21,002 nt of DNA from an uncultured Planctomycetota bacterium. Its GTDB lineage: Bacteria > Planctomycetota > SZUA-567 > JAFGNG01. Shown here piece by piece: positions 7,289 to 15,589 of this stretch. The stretch lies in assembly GCA_947311175.1 (NCBI GenBank), contig CAMZKK010000191.1:1-21002 (forward strand), read 5' to 3'. The notes under the pieces were generated by a model, which was not told the DNA's origin, made no database searches, and saw nothing but the letters and a program-made list of their open reading frames with translations. Positions within the stretch are counted from its first letter, which is position 1; every line of letters begins with the position of its first letter. Made by a program: the position numbers and the translations under genes.

Positions 7289-8494
7289 ATGTATAAAAAA
7301 TACTTTTCTGTAATAACCATTTTTTTATTTTCAATTGGGAAAACATTTGCTGCTGAAGGTTTTATTTCAACACAAATAATAAAAAATTTTCCTTCTTTAA
7401 AAGACAAAATTTTTGGGATTGAAGCCTATCGTCTTGGTATCACTGTTTTTATTTTAATTATTTCTTTAATAATAACTACTACCTTTAGATTTCTCTTAAA
7501 AAAACGACAAAAACAAGAAGATGACAAAGAACAAGGTGACAACAAAAGTATTATTGGGCTTTTAATTACTAGTGCACAAACCCCTATCCAAATGGTGGTA
7601 TGGGCAATTTCAATTGCCTGTGTTTTGTCAGTTCTTAAATTTGGGAAAAGTGATGCCTCGTGGGTTGTTCCCTTAATCTATAATCTTGCAATTGCTATGT
7701 TCATCTACAATATCGTTGATATAGTTGAATATTATTTTGGGAAGTTGGCGAAGAAAACCGAAAACAAACTTGACGATATGCTTATTCCTGTCGTTAGGAA
7801 GTCATTAAAAGTTTTGGTAGTAATTGTATCTTCTTTACAGATTTATAACGCAACTACTGGAAAGTCAATTTCAACAATGCTTGCAGGGCTAGGAATTGGC
7901 GGTCTTGCTTTTGCCTTGGCTGCTCAAGATACCATCAAAAATCTATTTGGCTTTGCAATGATCTTGCTAGACCGTCCTTTCAACATTGGAGAAAGAATCA
8001 AGCTCGCCGGTCATGATGGCACCGTTGAGGCAGTAGGTTTTAGGTCTGTGAAGATACGAAGACTAGACGGACATCAAGTAGTTATTCCAAACTCTAAGGT
8101 TGCCGATGATGTCATTCATAATATCAGTAAACGACCATTTATCAAGAGGGCTATGAATATCTCTGTCACCTATGACACACCACCCGAAAAGATTGAAAAA
8201 GGAATTGAAATCCTTAACGAAATCCTCAAAGATCACGAAGGGATGAATCCCGAATTTCCACCAAGGGTTTATTTCAATGATATGCTTGCAGATAGTTTAA
8301 ATATTTTGGTCATTTACTGGTATTTCCCTCCTCTGTACTGGGATTATTTGGCATTTTCACAAAAAGTTAATCTTGAAATAATCAAGCGGTTTGATGCAGA
8401 GGGCATTGAGTTTGCATTCCCAACTCAAACTTTATTTCTTGCTGGAGATGAAAAAAGGAAATTGGATTTATCATCACTACAAAGCATGACTTAA
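7289..8494 (+). CDS. MscS-family mechanosensitive ion channel
   Basis: Inner-membrane channel that opens under membrane tension and lets solutes out during osmotic downshock. The 401 residues begin with a hydrophobic segment that looks like a cleavable signal (1-22, ending TFAAE), then membrane helices at about 48-70, 98-116, 124-148 and 168-187. The pore helix TM3 is clear at about 193-222, with the small-residue packing pattern GLGIGGLAFALAAQDTIKNLFG split by Ala and Gly. The beta domain follows from 228 (DRPFNIGERI), with VEAVGFRSVKIR and VVIPNSK, then the alpha/beta C-terminal domain. The extra N-terminal helices make it longer than E. coli MscS (286 residues). ATG 7289 has only a weak purine stretch (AGAGAG) upstream. 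serS follows after 51 bases, so the two may be co-transcribed. Confidence 0.93.
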   Translation: MYKKYFSVITIFLFSIGKTFAAEGFISTQIIKNFPSLKDKIFGIEAYRLGITVFILIISLIITTTFRFLLKKRQKQEDDKEQGDNKSIIGLLITSAQTPIQMVVWAISIACVLSVLKFGKSDASWVVPLIYNLAIAMFIYNIVDIVEYYFGKLAKKTENKLDDMLIPVVRKSLKVLVVIVSSLQIYNATTGKSISTMLAGLGIGGLAFALAAQDTIKNLFGFAMILLDRPFNIGERIKLAGHDGTVEAVGFRSVKIRRLDGHQVVIPNSKVADDVIHNISKRPFIKRAMNISVTYDTPPEKIEKGIEILNEILKDHEGMNPEFPPRVYFNDMLADSLNILVIYWYFPPLYWDYLAFSQKVNLEIIKRFDAEGIEFAFPTQTLFLAGDEKRKLDLSSLQSMT

Positions 8495-8545
8495 AGAGAA
8501 ACAAAATCATTTTATTTTATACCACGCTAAAACAAGGACAGCAAT

Positions 8546-9814
8546 ATGTTTGACCCAAAAATACTTAAAGAGAATCCTGAAATTGCAAAAAAAGCTTGCC
8601 AACTAAAAAATGTCGATATTGATATTGATAGAGGACATAAATTATCTCTTCGCAGGCCTGAAATTATTCAAGAATTAGAACACCTTAGAGCTGAAAAGAA
8701 CAAGGTGTCTGAACAAATTGCAATGAAGAAAAAAAACAAAGAAGATGCCGCTGAAATGATTGACGCAATGAAAAAAATCGGACCTCAGATAAAAAAACTC
8801 GAGCAAGAACTATTTGAAGTAGAAACAGAATTCAATTCAATTTTGATATCAATCCCCAATCTTCCACATGAAAGCGTGCAAGAAGGTGGCGAAGAAGCAA
8901 ATATCGAAATCTCAACCAATGGCAAAAAACCAGAATTTTCATTTGCACCAAAGCCACACTGGGAATTAGCGGAAAATCTTGATATTCTTGATCAACCACG
9001 AGCCGCAAAATTATCCGGTAGTGGATTTGCTCTCTACAAAGGACTTGGTGCTAAACTTGAACGAGCATTGTTTTCTTATTTTATTGACCTTCACACCAGC
9101 GAGCATGGCTATACCGAATGGTTTACTCCATTCTTGGTAAATCGAAGAGCAATGACCGGAACCGGACAACTCCCTAAAATGGAAGAAGATATGTATTGCA
9201 CCGATAAAGGCGATGATTTATTTCTAATTCCAACTGCCGAAGTTTCATTAACAAACATCCACAACAACGAAATTTTAGAACAAGAATTACCCCTTAAATA
9301 TACTGCATACTCTGCATGCTTTAGACGAGAAGCCGGTGCAGCCGGCAAAGACACCAGAGGAATTATCAGAATACATCAATTCAATAAAGTAGAAATGGTA
9401 AACTTCTGCCACCCCGATAAATCATATGAAGAATTAGAACGACTTCGGGCTACTGCAGAAAAGGTCTTACAGAATCTTGGTCTTCATTATCGAGTACTGC
9501 AACTCGCTACAGGAGACATCTCATTCGCTGCGGCAAAGTGTTACGACCTAGAAGTTTGGGCGCCAGGGATTGATAGATATCTTGAAGTATCGAGTTGCTC
9601 AAATTTTGGTGACTTTCAAGCACGCAGAGCCAATATTAAATTTCGCGATGAAAACGGTAAACCACAATTTTGCCACACCCTAAATGGTAGCGGATTAGCA
9701 TGTCCAAGGGCATGGGTAGCAGTGGTCGAAAATTATCAACAAGAAGATGGCTCGATTGTTGTTCCAGAAGTGTTGCGTCCTTATATGGGAACGGACATGA
9801 TAATTAACAATTAA
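8546..9814 (+). CDS. serS: Serine--tRNA ligase
   Basis: Class II aminoacyl-tRNA synthetase that activates serine with ATP and loads it on tRNA-Ser in the cytoplasm; it also charges tRNA-Sec where present. The 422 residues are of normal length. An N-terminal coiled-coil arm (about 30-105) grips the long variable arm of tRNA-Ser. The catalytic core shows the TAE serine-binding motif (230-232), motif 2 with [14 protein letters not shown] (259-272), and motif 3 with [10 protein letters not shown] (381-390) and its class-defining Arg388. ATG 8546 has AAGGA seven bases upstream. The last residues (IINN) and the stop codon come from the AATTAAC-family repeat at 9801. Both tRNA-Ser genes of this window are its substrates. 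Confidence 0.98.
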   Translation: MFDPKILKENPEIAKKACQLKNVDIDIDRGHKLSLRRPEIIQELEHLRAEKNKVSEQIAMKKKNKEDAAEMIDAMKKIGPQIKKLEQELFEVETEFNSILISIPNLPHESVQEGGEEANIEISTNGKKPEFSFAPKPHWELAENLDILDQPRAAKLSGSGFALYKGLGAKLERALFSYFIDLHTSEHGYTEWFTPFLVNRRAMTGTGQLPKMEEDMYCTDKGDDLFLIPTAEVSLTNIHNNEILEQELPLKYTAYSACFRREAGAAGKDTRGIIRIHQFNKVEMVNFCHPDKSYEELERLRATAEKVLQNLGLHYRVLQLATGDISFAAAKCYDLEVWAPGIDRYLEVSSCSNFGDFQARRANIKFRDENGKPQFCHTLNGSGLACPRAWVAVVENYQQEDGSIVVPEVLRPYMGTDMIINN

Positions 9815-9997
9815 AAATTAATAATTAAAAATGATTGTGACGCTCTGCGTCGTTTGTTTTTATTGCAAGCATGACAATAAAAAAACGATTCCTATTGAAC
9901 AAATAAATGTGCTAACAAAGGAATCATTAAAATCACCTTTAGCGATAGCTAAAGCCCCTTCATTGTTCATTTTTAATTTTTAATTGTTAATTGTTAA
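9801..9997. repeat. AATTAAC-family element with inverted ends filling the serS/kinase gap
   Basis: The convergent gap is bounded by inverted copies of the same AT-rich array: 9801-9834 and, reversed, 9961-9997 (both read TTAACAATTAAAAATTA from outside in). The right part (9935-9995) holds the hairpin CTTTAGC-GATA-GCTAAAG (9937-9954) and matches 6821-6882. Each end overlaps a gene: serS and the kinase gene both end in Asn-Asn codons and a TAA supplied by the array. This looks like a miniature inverted-repeat element of about 200 bases. Confidence 0.6.
9839..9864 (+). terminator. Possible intrinsic terminator of serS
   Basis: A short GC-rich hairpin, GACGC-TCT-GCGTC (9839-9851), is followed by GTTTGTTTTTATT. 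The stem is only five pairs, so it is a weak candidate, but it stands 25 bases after the serS stop. Confidence 0.4.
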
Positions 9998-12868
9998 CCG
10001 AACAACCCCTGCTGCTTTTTTTCTTTTTTCTCCTTCTTTTGAATTTAAATCTACGACTATTGATTTTAATTTGTTTTCGTCTTTGATTAGGTGGCGAAGG
10101 AGGAGTGATAGATACTTTCTTGATTCAGTGCTTTGCTTTTCTAAATTTGTTAAAATTGAATCAAGGTGAGATTCATTTGAATTTAATTGCAAGAGGAGCT
10201 TTGCAGCACTGTCGGCAATCTTCTTTTTTCTTCCAGCTAAAGCTTCAAGCAAAGCTCTAGCTCCCTTTGTCATTTCAAATGTCCGTAAGGACTTAATCAC
10301 TGCCTCCTGAACGGAAGAATTTGAGTCGGTGATTGCTCTGAATAATTCCCGAAGAGTCACATCACTCTTTATTCTACCTATTGACCTTGCTGCCTCTGCC
10401 CTAACTGCGGGGTGTTTATCTTTTAACAAATCAATCATTGTTGTAATAAGTTGTTTGCTGTGAATATCACCAATCAGCCTCGCAACAAATACTCTTGTTG
10501 CCGGATTTTTGTCGTGTGCTAAATCATCAATCTTATGAATTTTTGTTTGGTCTTTGCCATCAGCCATGAGTTTTCTTATTTTATCAGGAATGTCTAGTCT
10601 ACTATTGGCATAAAACTTAACCAATGAATCAAATGCCGCCAAAACTCCAATGTCATTAATCGTATCTATTGCGGCGTTACGCACTTTCCATACATCATCA
10701 TTTAAAAATCTAACCACGAGTGGGGCAAGTGATGCACCATTCATCTCACCAATTCTATTCAATACCCTTATTCGAATCCTAAAATCTTCATCTGTAATTA
10801 TTTTACTCAAAACCTCAAGCTCTTCTTCTTTATCAAGAATCTCTTTCAATAAAATCAGGCATAGATTTCTCGTAGAAAAATCTCCCTTTCGATACGCATT
10901 TCTAACATAACGCATCGCTTCTCTTGAGCCATGGCTTGCACTATATTGTTTAATAATTCCTGCAATGGTATTACAAACTGCATTTCTTGGTTTTTCAAGA
11001 ATAGTTTTTTCATACTTTTTACGCAAAGAATCGGGGACGACTGGAATCAGTGTTTTAGCAAAATCAAAGATATTGAATGCCGTATCTTTGATTATCTGTT
11101 TATGCACCAAGGTATCAAAAACACCTGATGGTTTAATATTACTAAGTTTGCCAATGTTGTCTTCAAGGCACTTTGCAACCTCTAGCTTGAAGTTATCAAG
11201 TCTAATTGGCCTGGTTAGAATGGGCTCTGCATTTACCTCTTTAAGTTGAATTTTAGCAGTAGTATCTAATTCATCAATGATTGAAATTATAGGAACATTC
11301 CAACCGTTTTTTCGTATTTCCTGAGCAAACGCTACCGCATCTCTACTATCTCGTTCGGCCGAAAGAACGACCAAATCAGGCAATCCCTCTTTTAATATAT
11401 CTAACGCCTCATCGCGCTCAGCGACTCCAACCACATTATGATTTTCAGACTGCAAAACCTGGCGCAGAAGGTGCTGTGAATATGGGAGAGCATCATAAAT
11501 AACAATTGAATTTTTCTTGGTTTTATTCGAAGTGTTTTGTTTTGCCGAAAGTTTAATTGGAGAATTATCATTTTCCATTACTTCATCTATTTTGTCACGC
11601 AATTCGTGAATATTTACCGGCTTTGCGAGAAAGGCCTCTATCTTATACTCAGTCACTCTATTAAGAGTTTCTGTATCTTTCTTGCCGGTAAGAACAATTA
11701 TTTTTGCAGAGATGCGCCTATCTGCAAACTCTTGTAGCAATTCAAAACCATCAACCTTCGGAATTGCTAAATCAAGAAAAATAAGATCAGGCTTCTCTTC
11801 AATACATTTTTTTAAGGCAACAGCTCCATCTTCAGCTTCAGAAACGGAAAAGTTTTTTTCTTTTAATATGCTTGAAAATAATTTTCTCACTGAAGCGATA
11901 TCATCGACAATAAGTGCTTTTTTATAATTTGATTTGATATTTTTTTTAACAATAATTGTAGGCTCAATTTCGGAACTCAGCCTCGCATCTACCTTTACTT
12001 CTTTATTGGTTTTTTTAATTTCAAAAGCTGATGCATGTCTTGCAACAGAAGATGGTGCTACTAAATCATATAGTTTTCTCAATTCTGCGAGATATTCTTC
12101 ACCTGAGCATGGCCTGTCTTCTGGTTGTTTTTCAAGTAGATGCAAAATCACCCTGTCAAAAACAGGGGGAATATCACTATTAATGGTGCTAGGTACCGGC
12201 GGAGCTTCATAAACATGCTTAAAGAGAACAGCAGCCGGCTGTTCCGCAGAAAAGGGAGGTGCACCGACAATCATTTCATAAAACACTACACCGAGACTAT
12301 AAAAATCAGTACGATAATCAAGAATCATTCCTTGACTCTGTTCGGGACTCATATAGTTAGCAGTTCCGACAATGCTCCCCACCTCTGTTAAATTAGAGTC
12401 AGTGGTTTTAGCAAGTCCAAAATCGGTTATCTTCACCACTCCTTTTTCATCAAGCATAATATTTGATGGTTTTATGTCACGATGAATTAAACCAATCTCG
12501 GCAGCACAGCAAAATGCCTGCATGACCTGAATCATAATGTCTATTATTTCAATATAGGTAAATTCTCTACCATCCTGAATGTGGGCAGCAATATCTTTAC
12601 CCCTAACATATTCCATTGCAAAATAATGAATATCTTGCTCACAGCCAATGGAAAAAACCTGAATGACATTGGGATGAACCAATGACGCTGCTGCCCTCGC
12701 CTCACGCTGAAATCTTGCGATATAGGTTTCATCTTCGCACAATTTTTCCGACAACACTTTTAGGGCAACCTCTCTATCAAGAGATTCCTGATATCCTCGA
12801 TAAACCGAGCCCATACCACCCTCACCAAGCTTTTCCATTACTTTATATTCACCCAAATGTTTAAGCAT
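9980..12868 (-). CDS. Ser/Thr protein kinase - receiver - pseudoreceiver - HEAT-repeat fusion
   Basis: A 962-residue cytoplasmic signalling protein without membrane segments. Residues 5-270 form a complete Hanks-type kinase: glycine loop LGEGGMGSV (14-22), ATP lysine 37 (VALKVL), HRDIKPSN with catalytic Asp131, DFG Asp149 and SPEQ in the activation segment. Residues 315-433 are a receiver domain with the acidic pair Asp322/323, phosphoacceptor Asp366 (IFLD) and Lys416 (AKP). A second receiver-like domain follows (453-570), but the acceptor position reads LVVLSAE and the lysine is Arg, so it should not be phosphorylated. From about 640 to the end are HEAT-type helical repeats, a protein-binding scaffold. 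TTG 12871 is possible, but ATG 12868 overlaps the upstream stop as TGATG and is preferred. The last codons and the stop come from a dispersed repeat. Joining Hanks kinase and two-component modules in one chain suggests a signal integrator; input and target are unknown. Confidence 0.92.
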   Translation of the reverse strand: MLKHLGEYKVMEKLGEGGMGSVYRGYQESLDREVALKVLSEKLCEDETYIARFQREARAAASLVHPNVIQVFSIGCEQDIHYFAMEYVRGKDIAAHIQDGREFTYIEIIDIMIQVMQAFCCAAEIGLIHRDIKPSNIMLDEKGVVKITDFGLAKTTDSNLTEVGSIVGTANYMSPEQSQGMILDYRTDFYSLGVVFYEMIVGAPPFSAEQPAAVLFKHVYEAPPVPSTINSDIPPVFDRVILHLLEKQPEDRPCSGEEYLAELRKLYDLVAPSSVARHASAFEIKKTNKEVKVDARLSSEIEPTIIVKKNIKSNYKKALIVDDIASVRKLFSSILKEKNFSVSEAEDGAVALKKCIEEKPDLIFLDLAIPKVDGFELLQEFADRRISAKIIVLTGKKDTETLNRVTEYKIEAFLAKPVNIHELRDKIDEVMENDNSPIKLSAKQNTSNKTKKNSIVIYDALPYSQHLLRQVLQSENHNVVGVAERDEALDILKEGLPDLVVLSAERDSRDAVAFAQEIRKNGWNVPIISIIDELDTTAKIQLKEVNAEPILTRPIRLDNFKLEVAKCLEDNIGKLSNIKPSGVFDTLVHKQIIKDTAFNIFDFAKTLIPVVPDSLRKKYEKTILEKPRNAVCNTIAGIIKQYSASHGSREAMRYVRNAYRKGDFSTRNLCLILLKEILDKEEELEVLSKIITDEDFRIRIRVLNRIGEMNGASLAPLVVRFLNDDVWKVRNAAIDTINDIGVLAAFDSLVKFYANSRLDIPDKIRKLMADGKDQTKIHKIDDLAHDKNPATRVFVARLIGDIHSKQLITTMIDLLKDKHPAVRAEAARSIGRIKSDVTLRELFRAITDSNSSVQEAVIKSLRTFEMTKGARALLEALAGRKKKIADSAAKLLLQLNSNESHLDSILTNLEKQSTESRKYLSLLLRHLIKDENKLKSIVVDLNSKEGEKRKKAAGVVRLTINN

Positions 12869-13599
12869 CAATCCACCAACTTTATACTTTCAATCTCGAC
12901 AATTCCAGAATCGACAATAACTTCCATATATTTTCTTGGAATTGTTGCCCCAAAAATCTCTGTTCCTGTAAAGTTTATATTTTCCAAATTACACTCTTCC
13001 AAATTAGCACCACTTAGATTAGAGTATGATAGATTTGAATTTTTCAAATCACTTCCCTTGAGATTTGCTTGGCAAAAATCAAAAAACTTTAATTCTTTGT
13101 TTGTCAAATCAAGATTAACGAGATTAACTCCCTCCTTAAGATCAAACGACCATCTATTCCATTCGGCATAATCAGAACTGGCAACACACTCTAAAAGTTT
13201 TCTATTTGCGGGATTTATTTTTTTCACAATAGAACTCATCTCTACCTGCAAATCATATCCTCCGGTGATTTTTTTTGATGAAATCACACTGCCTTCAATT
13301 TCATAAACAATCTCACCGTCATAAGTTTTTGCAAACAAAATAATGATGTCAATGTCAAAGCCCTTGACGATATTCTCTTTAACCTGCATCTCAACAAGCC
13401 CTTCGGAAATCCTACTCACCATTGCTGAACGCAAAGTGTTTCTATCCGATATAGAACCAAATGAAATATTATTTACTCTAAAGGTGGCTTGCTTTATCTC
13501 GCTATGATTTGATGCGACAAACTCAATATCCTCCGTTGACTCAATTGCTTCCTCCAAGACTGCTATCAATTTTTCAACCTTTGACAATTCATCCGTCAC
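12868..13599 (-). CDS. Pentapeptide-repeat protein, N-terminal domain unknown
   Basis: A 243-residue soluble protein of unknown function. The N-terminal part (about 4-140) is a mixed alpha/beta region I do not recognise; it begins with a helix rich in Glu/Lys, and a PilZ-like fold is imaginable but the PilZ motifs are missing. Residues about 163-219 are pentapeptide repeats (CQANLKGSDLKNSNLSYSNL, then SGANLEECNLENINF), which form a right-handed quadrilateral helix used in protein or DNA-mimic contacts. I choose GTG 13599: GGAG stands eight bases upstream. A longer frame from TTG 13668 has no ribosome site and its extra residues would be encoded by a dispersed palindrome (13627-13657). The stop overlaps the kinase ATG as TGATG, so the two are translationally coupled, and this protein may feed or be regulated by the kinase. 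Confidence 0.75.
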   Translation of the reverse strand: MTDELSKVEKLIAVLEEAIESTEDIEFVASNHSEIKQATFRVNNISFGSISDRNTLRSAMVSRISEGLVEMQVKENIVKGFDIDIIILFAKTYDGEIVYEIEGSVISSKKITGGYDLQVEMSSIVKKINPANRKLLECVASSDYAEWNRWSFDLKEGVNLVNLDLTNKELKFFDFCQANLKGSDLKNSNLSYSNLSGANLEECNLENINFTGTEIFGATIPRKYMEVIVDSGIVEIESIKLVD

Positions 13600-13626
13600 A
13601 CCATTTCTCCATTCAGTAGGATTTAT

Positions 13627-13657
13627 CCTAAATTCCGCATCAACTGCTGAATTTAGG
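13627..13657. repeat. CCTAAATTCCGCA palindrome, near-perfect copy
   Basis: Arms CCTAAATTC and GAATTTAGG are perfect, with one mismatch and then GCA/TGC closing a five-base loop. It matches the palindromes at 6880-6904 and 2976-3000. It lies in the 101-base gap between asnB and the pentapeptide-repeat gene, where it could weaken transcription or stabilise the message. Confidence 0.7.
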
Positions 13658-13700
13658 TTTATTTTCAATCAAACAAGGCAAACTGTCAAGAAAAATTGCC

Positions 13701-15578
13701 TTAATCAAAAAACGATTGAAACCATACCTCTAAAAACATAATTGAATATAATTTATGCCCAACATCAGTCCGTCCTTCTCGCCTTGCTTCAAGCAATGTC
13801 TTTACCGCAGTAGGATTAAAAATCCCTCTATTTTCAATTTGTTTGTCTGAAAAGAAACTGTTCAACATAAAATCAAGACTACCCTTAAACCAATGCTCTA
13901 AAGGAATACTAAAACCCTGTTTTGAACGGTAGATTGCATTTTTAGGAACCTTCTGTGCCGCAACTTTTTTCAAAGCTGTCTTCAGCTCTCCATTCTTGCT
14001 AATGTGATGCCTTGCCGGCAATGATATAAGATTTTCCATACAGTGATGGTCTAAAAAAGGAACCCGTAATTCAAGCGAAGATGCCATGCTTACCTTATCT
14101 GCTTTCAATAAAAGATCATCAGCAAGAAAACTTTTTATATCAACATATTGCAATCTATTTGTCGGACTAAACCGCAATGATTCCTCAAAGTATGGAGCAA
14201 TGCAACTTGACTCATCACCGATGATACAATTATTTTGCCATTCACTGGTGAGTAGATTTCTTTTTTCATCCACACTAAAACATGAAAACCATCTTACGTA
14301 TCGTTCAGCCTGTGGAAGGGCAACTGTTTGCCCAAGTTTTTCACAACGCCTCCCGAATTCTTTAAAGTAATTTGTCTTTTTTAACAGCCCACCGGCAAAT
14401 TCAGCGAGGAAAGAAAATCCGGGAATACACTTTAATTTTTCAGATTTATTGTCCCAATAATATCTCGGATATCCGCCACCTAACTCATCGCCACCATCAC
14501 CAGCCAAAGCAACCGTCACATTCTCTTTGGTCATCCGACAAAGCTTCATTAATGCCAAAGCAGAACTATCGGCAAGAGGTTCTTCTAAATGCTTTGCAAG
14601 GATGCTTATATCCTCAAAGGAAAAAGATTTAATTATTTTTTTGTGATGATTTGTATTTAAATGAGAGGATACCATCTCTGCAAAACAAGATTCATCGTAA
14701 TCAGAATTATCGAAACCAATATTAAATGAATCCAAATCAGTCTTCTGTTCGACCGCCAAAGCAGATATCAACGAACTATCAACTCCACCGGAAAGCATCA
14801 CGCCCAACGGAACATCACTGACAAGACGACTACCAACAGCCTTCCGCAACGAATGCTCAATAATGTCGGTTGCCTCTTGCTCGCTACATCCATTGTTTTC
14901 TTTTTCCTCAAGCTGCCAATATTTAGTTATTTTAAACTTGCCATCTTTGTAGATGGCAAAATGTCCTGCCGGAAGTTTGAAAATATTCTTGAAGCCAGTT
15001 CTAGGATGCGGAATATATTTATATGTCAAGTAATCACTTATTGCCTGAGGGTCTGGCTTACACTCAATAGAACTATCTGCAAACAAACATTTTATTTCTG
15101 AAGAAATTGCTAAAAAATCATTGCCAAGATAATAATACAATGGCTTAATCCCAACCCTATCTCTTGCAACGAACAAACTCTTTTCTAATTTATCATAAAT
15201 AGCAAGGGCAAACATTCCATTTATTTTACCTAAAATGTCTTGCCCCCATTCAATATACCCCTTAAGAACAACTTCGGTATCACAAGCTGTTTTAAATGAA
15301 TGACCCGACTGCAAAAGCTCGTGTTTTAATTTTTTAAAATTATATGTCTCACCATTGTAGATAATTGCATAACGGCGATCATCACTCCACATCGGCTGCT
15401 CACCATTAGAAAGGTCAATGATTGCCAATCTTCTCATCGCAAGCCCAACCCCGCTACCAGCATAAATACCTTCCGAATCAGGACCTCGATGAATCATTCT
15501 TATTGCTGCATCACGAAGCATTGCCTCTGACACAGGTTTATCAATATCTTGGTAAATCCACGCACAAATTCCACACAT
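13701..15578 (-). CDS. asnB: Asparagine synthase (glutamine-hydrolysing)
   Basis: Makes asparagine (or amidates a related carboxylate) from aspartate, glutamine and ATP. The N-terminal class II glutaminase starts at the nucleophile Cys2 exposed by Met removal, with Arg49/50 (MRRLAIIDLS), Asn75-Gly76 (YNGE) and Asp100 (ACDTE). The synthetase domain has the ATP pyrophosphatase loop SGGVDSS (263-269) and later GDGGDELGGGYPRYY and the RSKQGFSIPL segment. The 625 residues are the length of the long AsnB subgroup often found in polysaccharide loci, so amidation of a sugar or peptide rather than free aspartate is possible. AGGGG lies seven bases before ATG 15578. The gene begins 11 bases after the pseudouridine synthase stop, which suggests one transcript. 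Confidence 0.93.
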   Translation of the reverse strand: MCGICAWIYQDIDKPVSEAMLRDAAIRMIHRGPDSEGIYAGSGVGLAMRRLAIIDLSNGEQPMWSDDRRYAIIYNGETYNFKKLKHELLQSGHSFKTACDTEVVLKGYIEWGQDILGKINGMFALAIYDKLEKSLFVARDRVGIKPLYYYLGNDFLAISSEIKCLFADSSIECKPDPQAISDYLTYKYIPHPRTGFKNIFKLPAGHFAIYKDGKFKITKYWQLEEKENNGCSEQEATDIIEHSLRKAVGSRLVSDVPLGVMLSGGVDSSLISALAVEQKTDLDSFNIGFDNSDYDESCFAEMVSSHLNTNHHKKIIKSFSFEDISILAKHLEEPLADSSALALMKLCRMTKENVTVALAGDGGDELGGGYPRYYWDNKSEKLKCIPGFSFLAEFAGGLLKKTNYFKEFGRRCEKLGQTVALPQAERYVRWFSCFSVDEKRNLLTSEWQNNCIIGDESSCIAPYFEESLRFSPTNRLQYVDIKSFLADDLLLKADKVSMASSLELRVPFLDHHCMENLISLPARHHISKNGELKTALKKVAAQKVPKNAIYRSKQGFSIPLEHWFKGSLDFMLNSFFSDKQIENRGIFNPTAVKTLLEARREGRTDVGHKLYSIMFLEVWFQSFFD

Positions 15579-15589
15579 CTGTCTACCCC

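Noticed and set aside
12900..13599. PilZ domain in the pentapeptide-repeat protein
   Set aside because: The N-terminal region has a suggestive strand pattern, but the RxxxR and (D/N)xSxxG motifs are missing.
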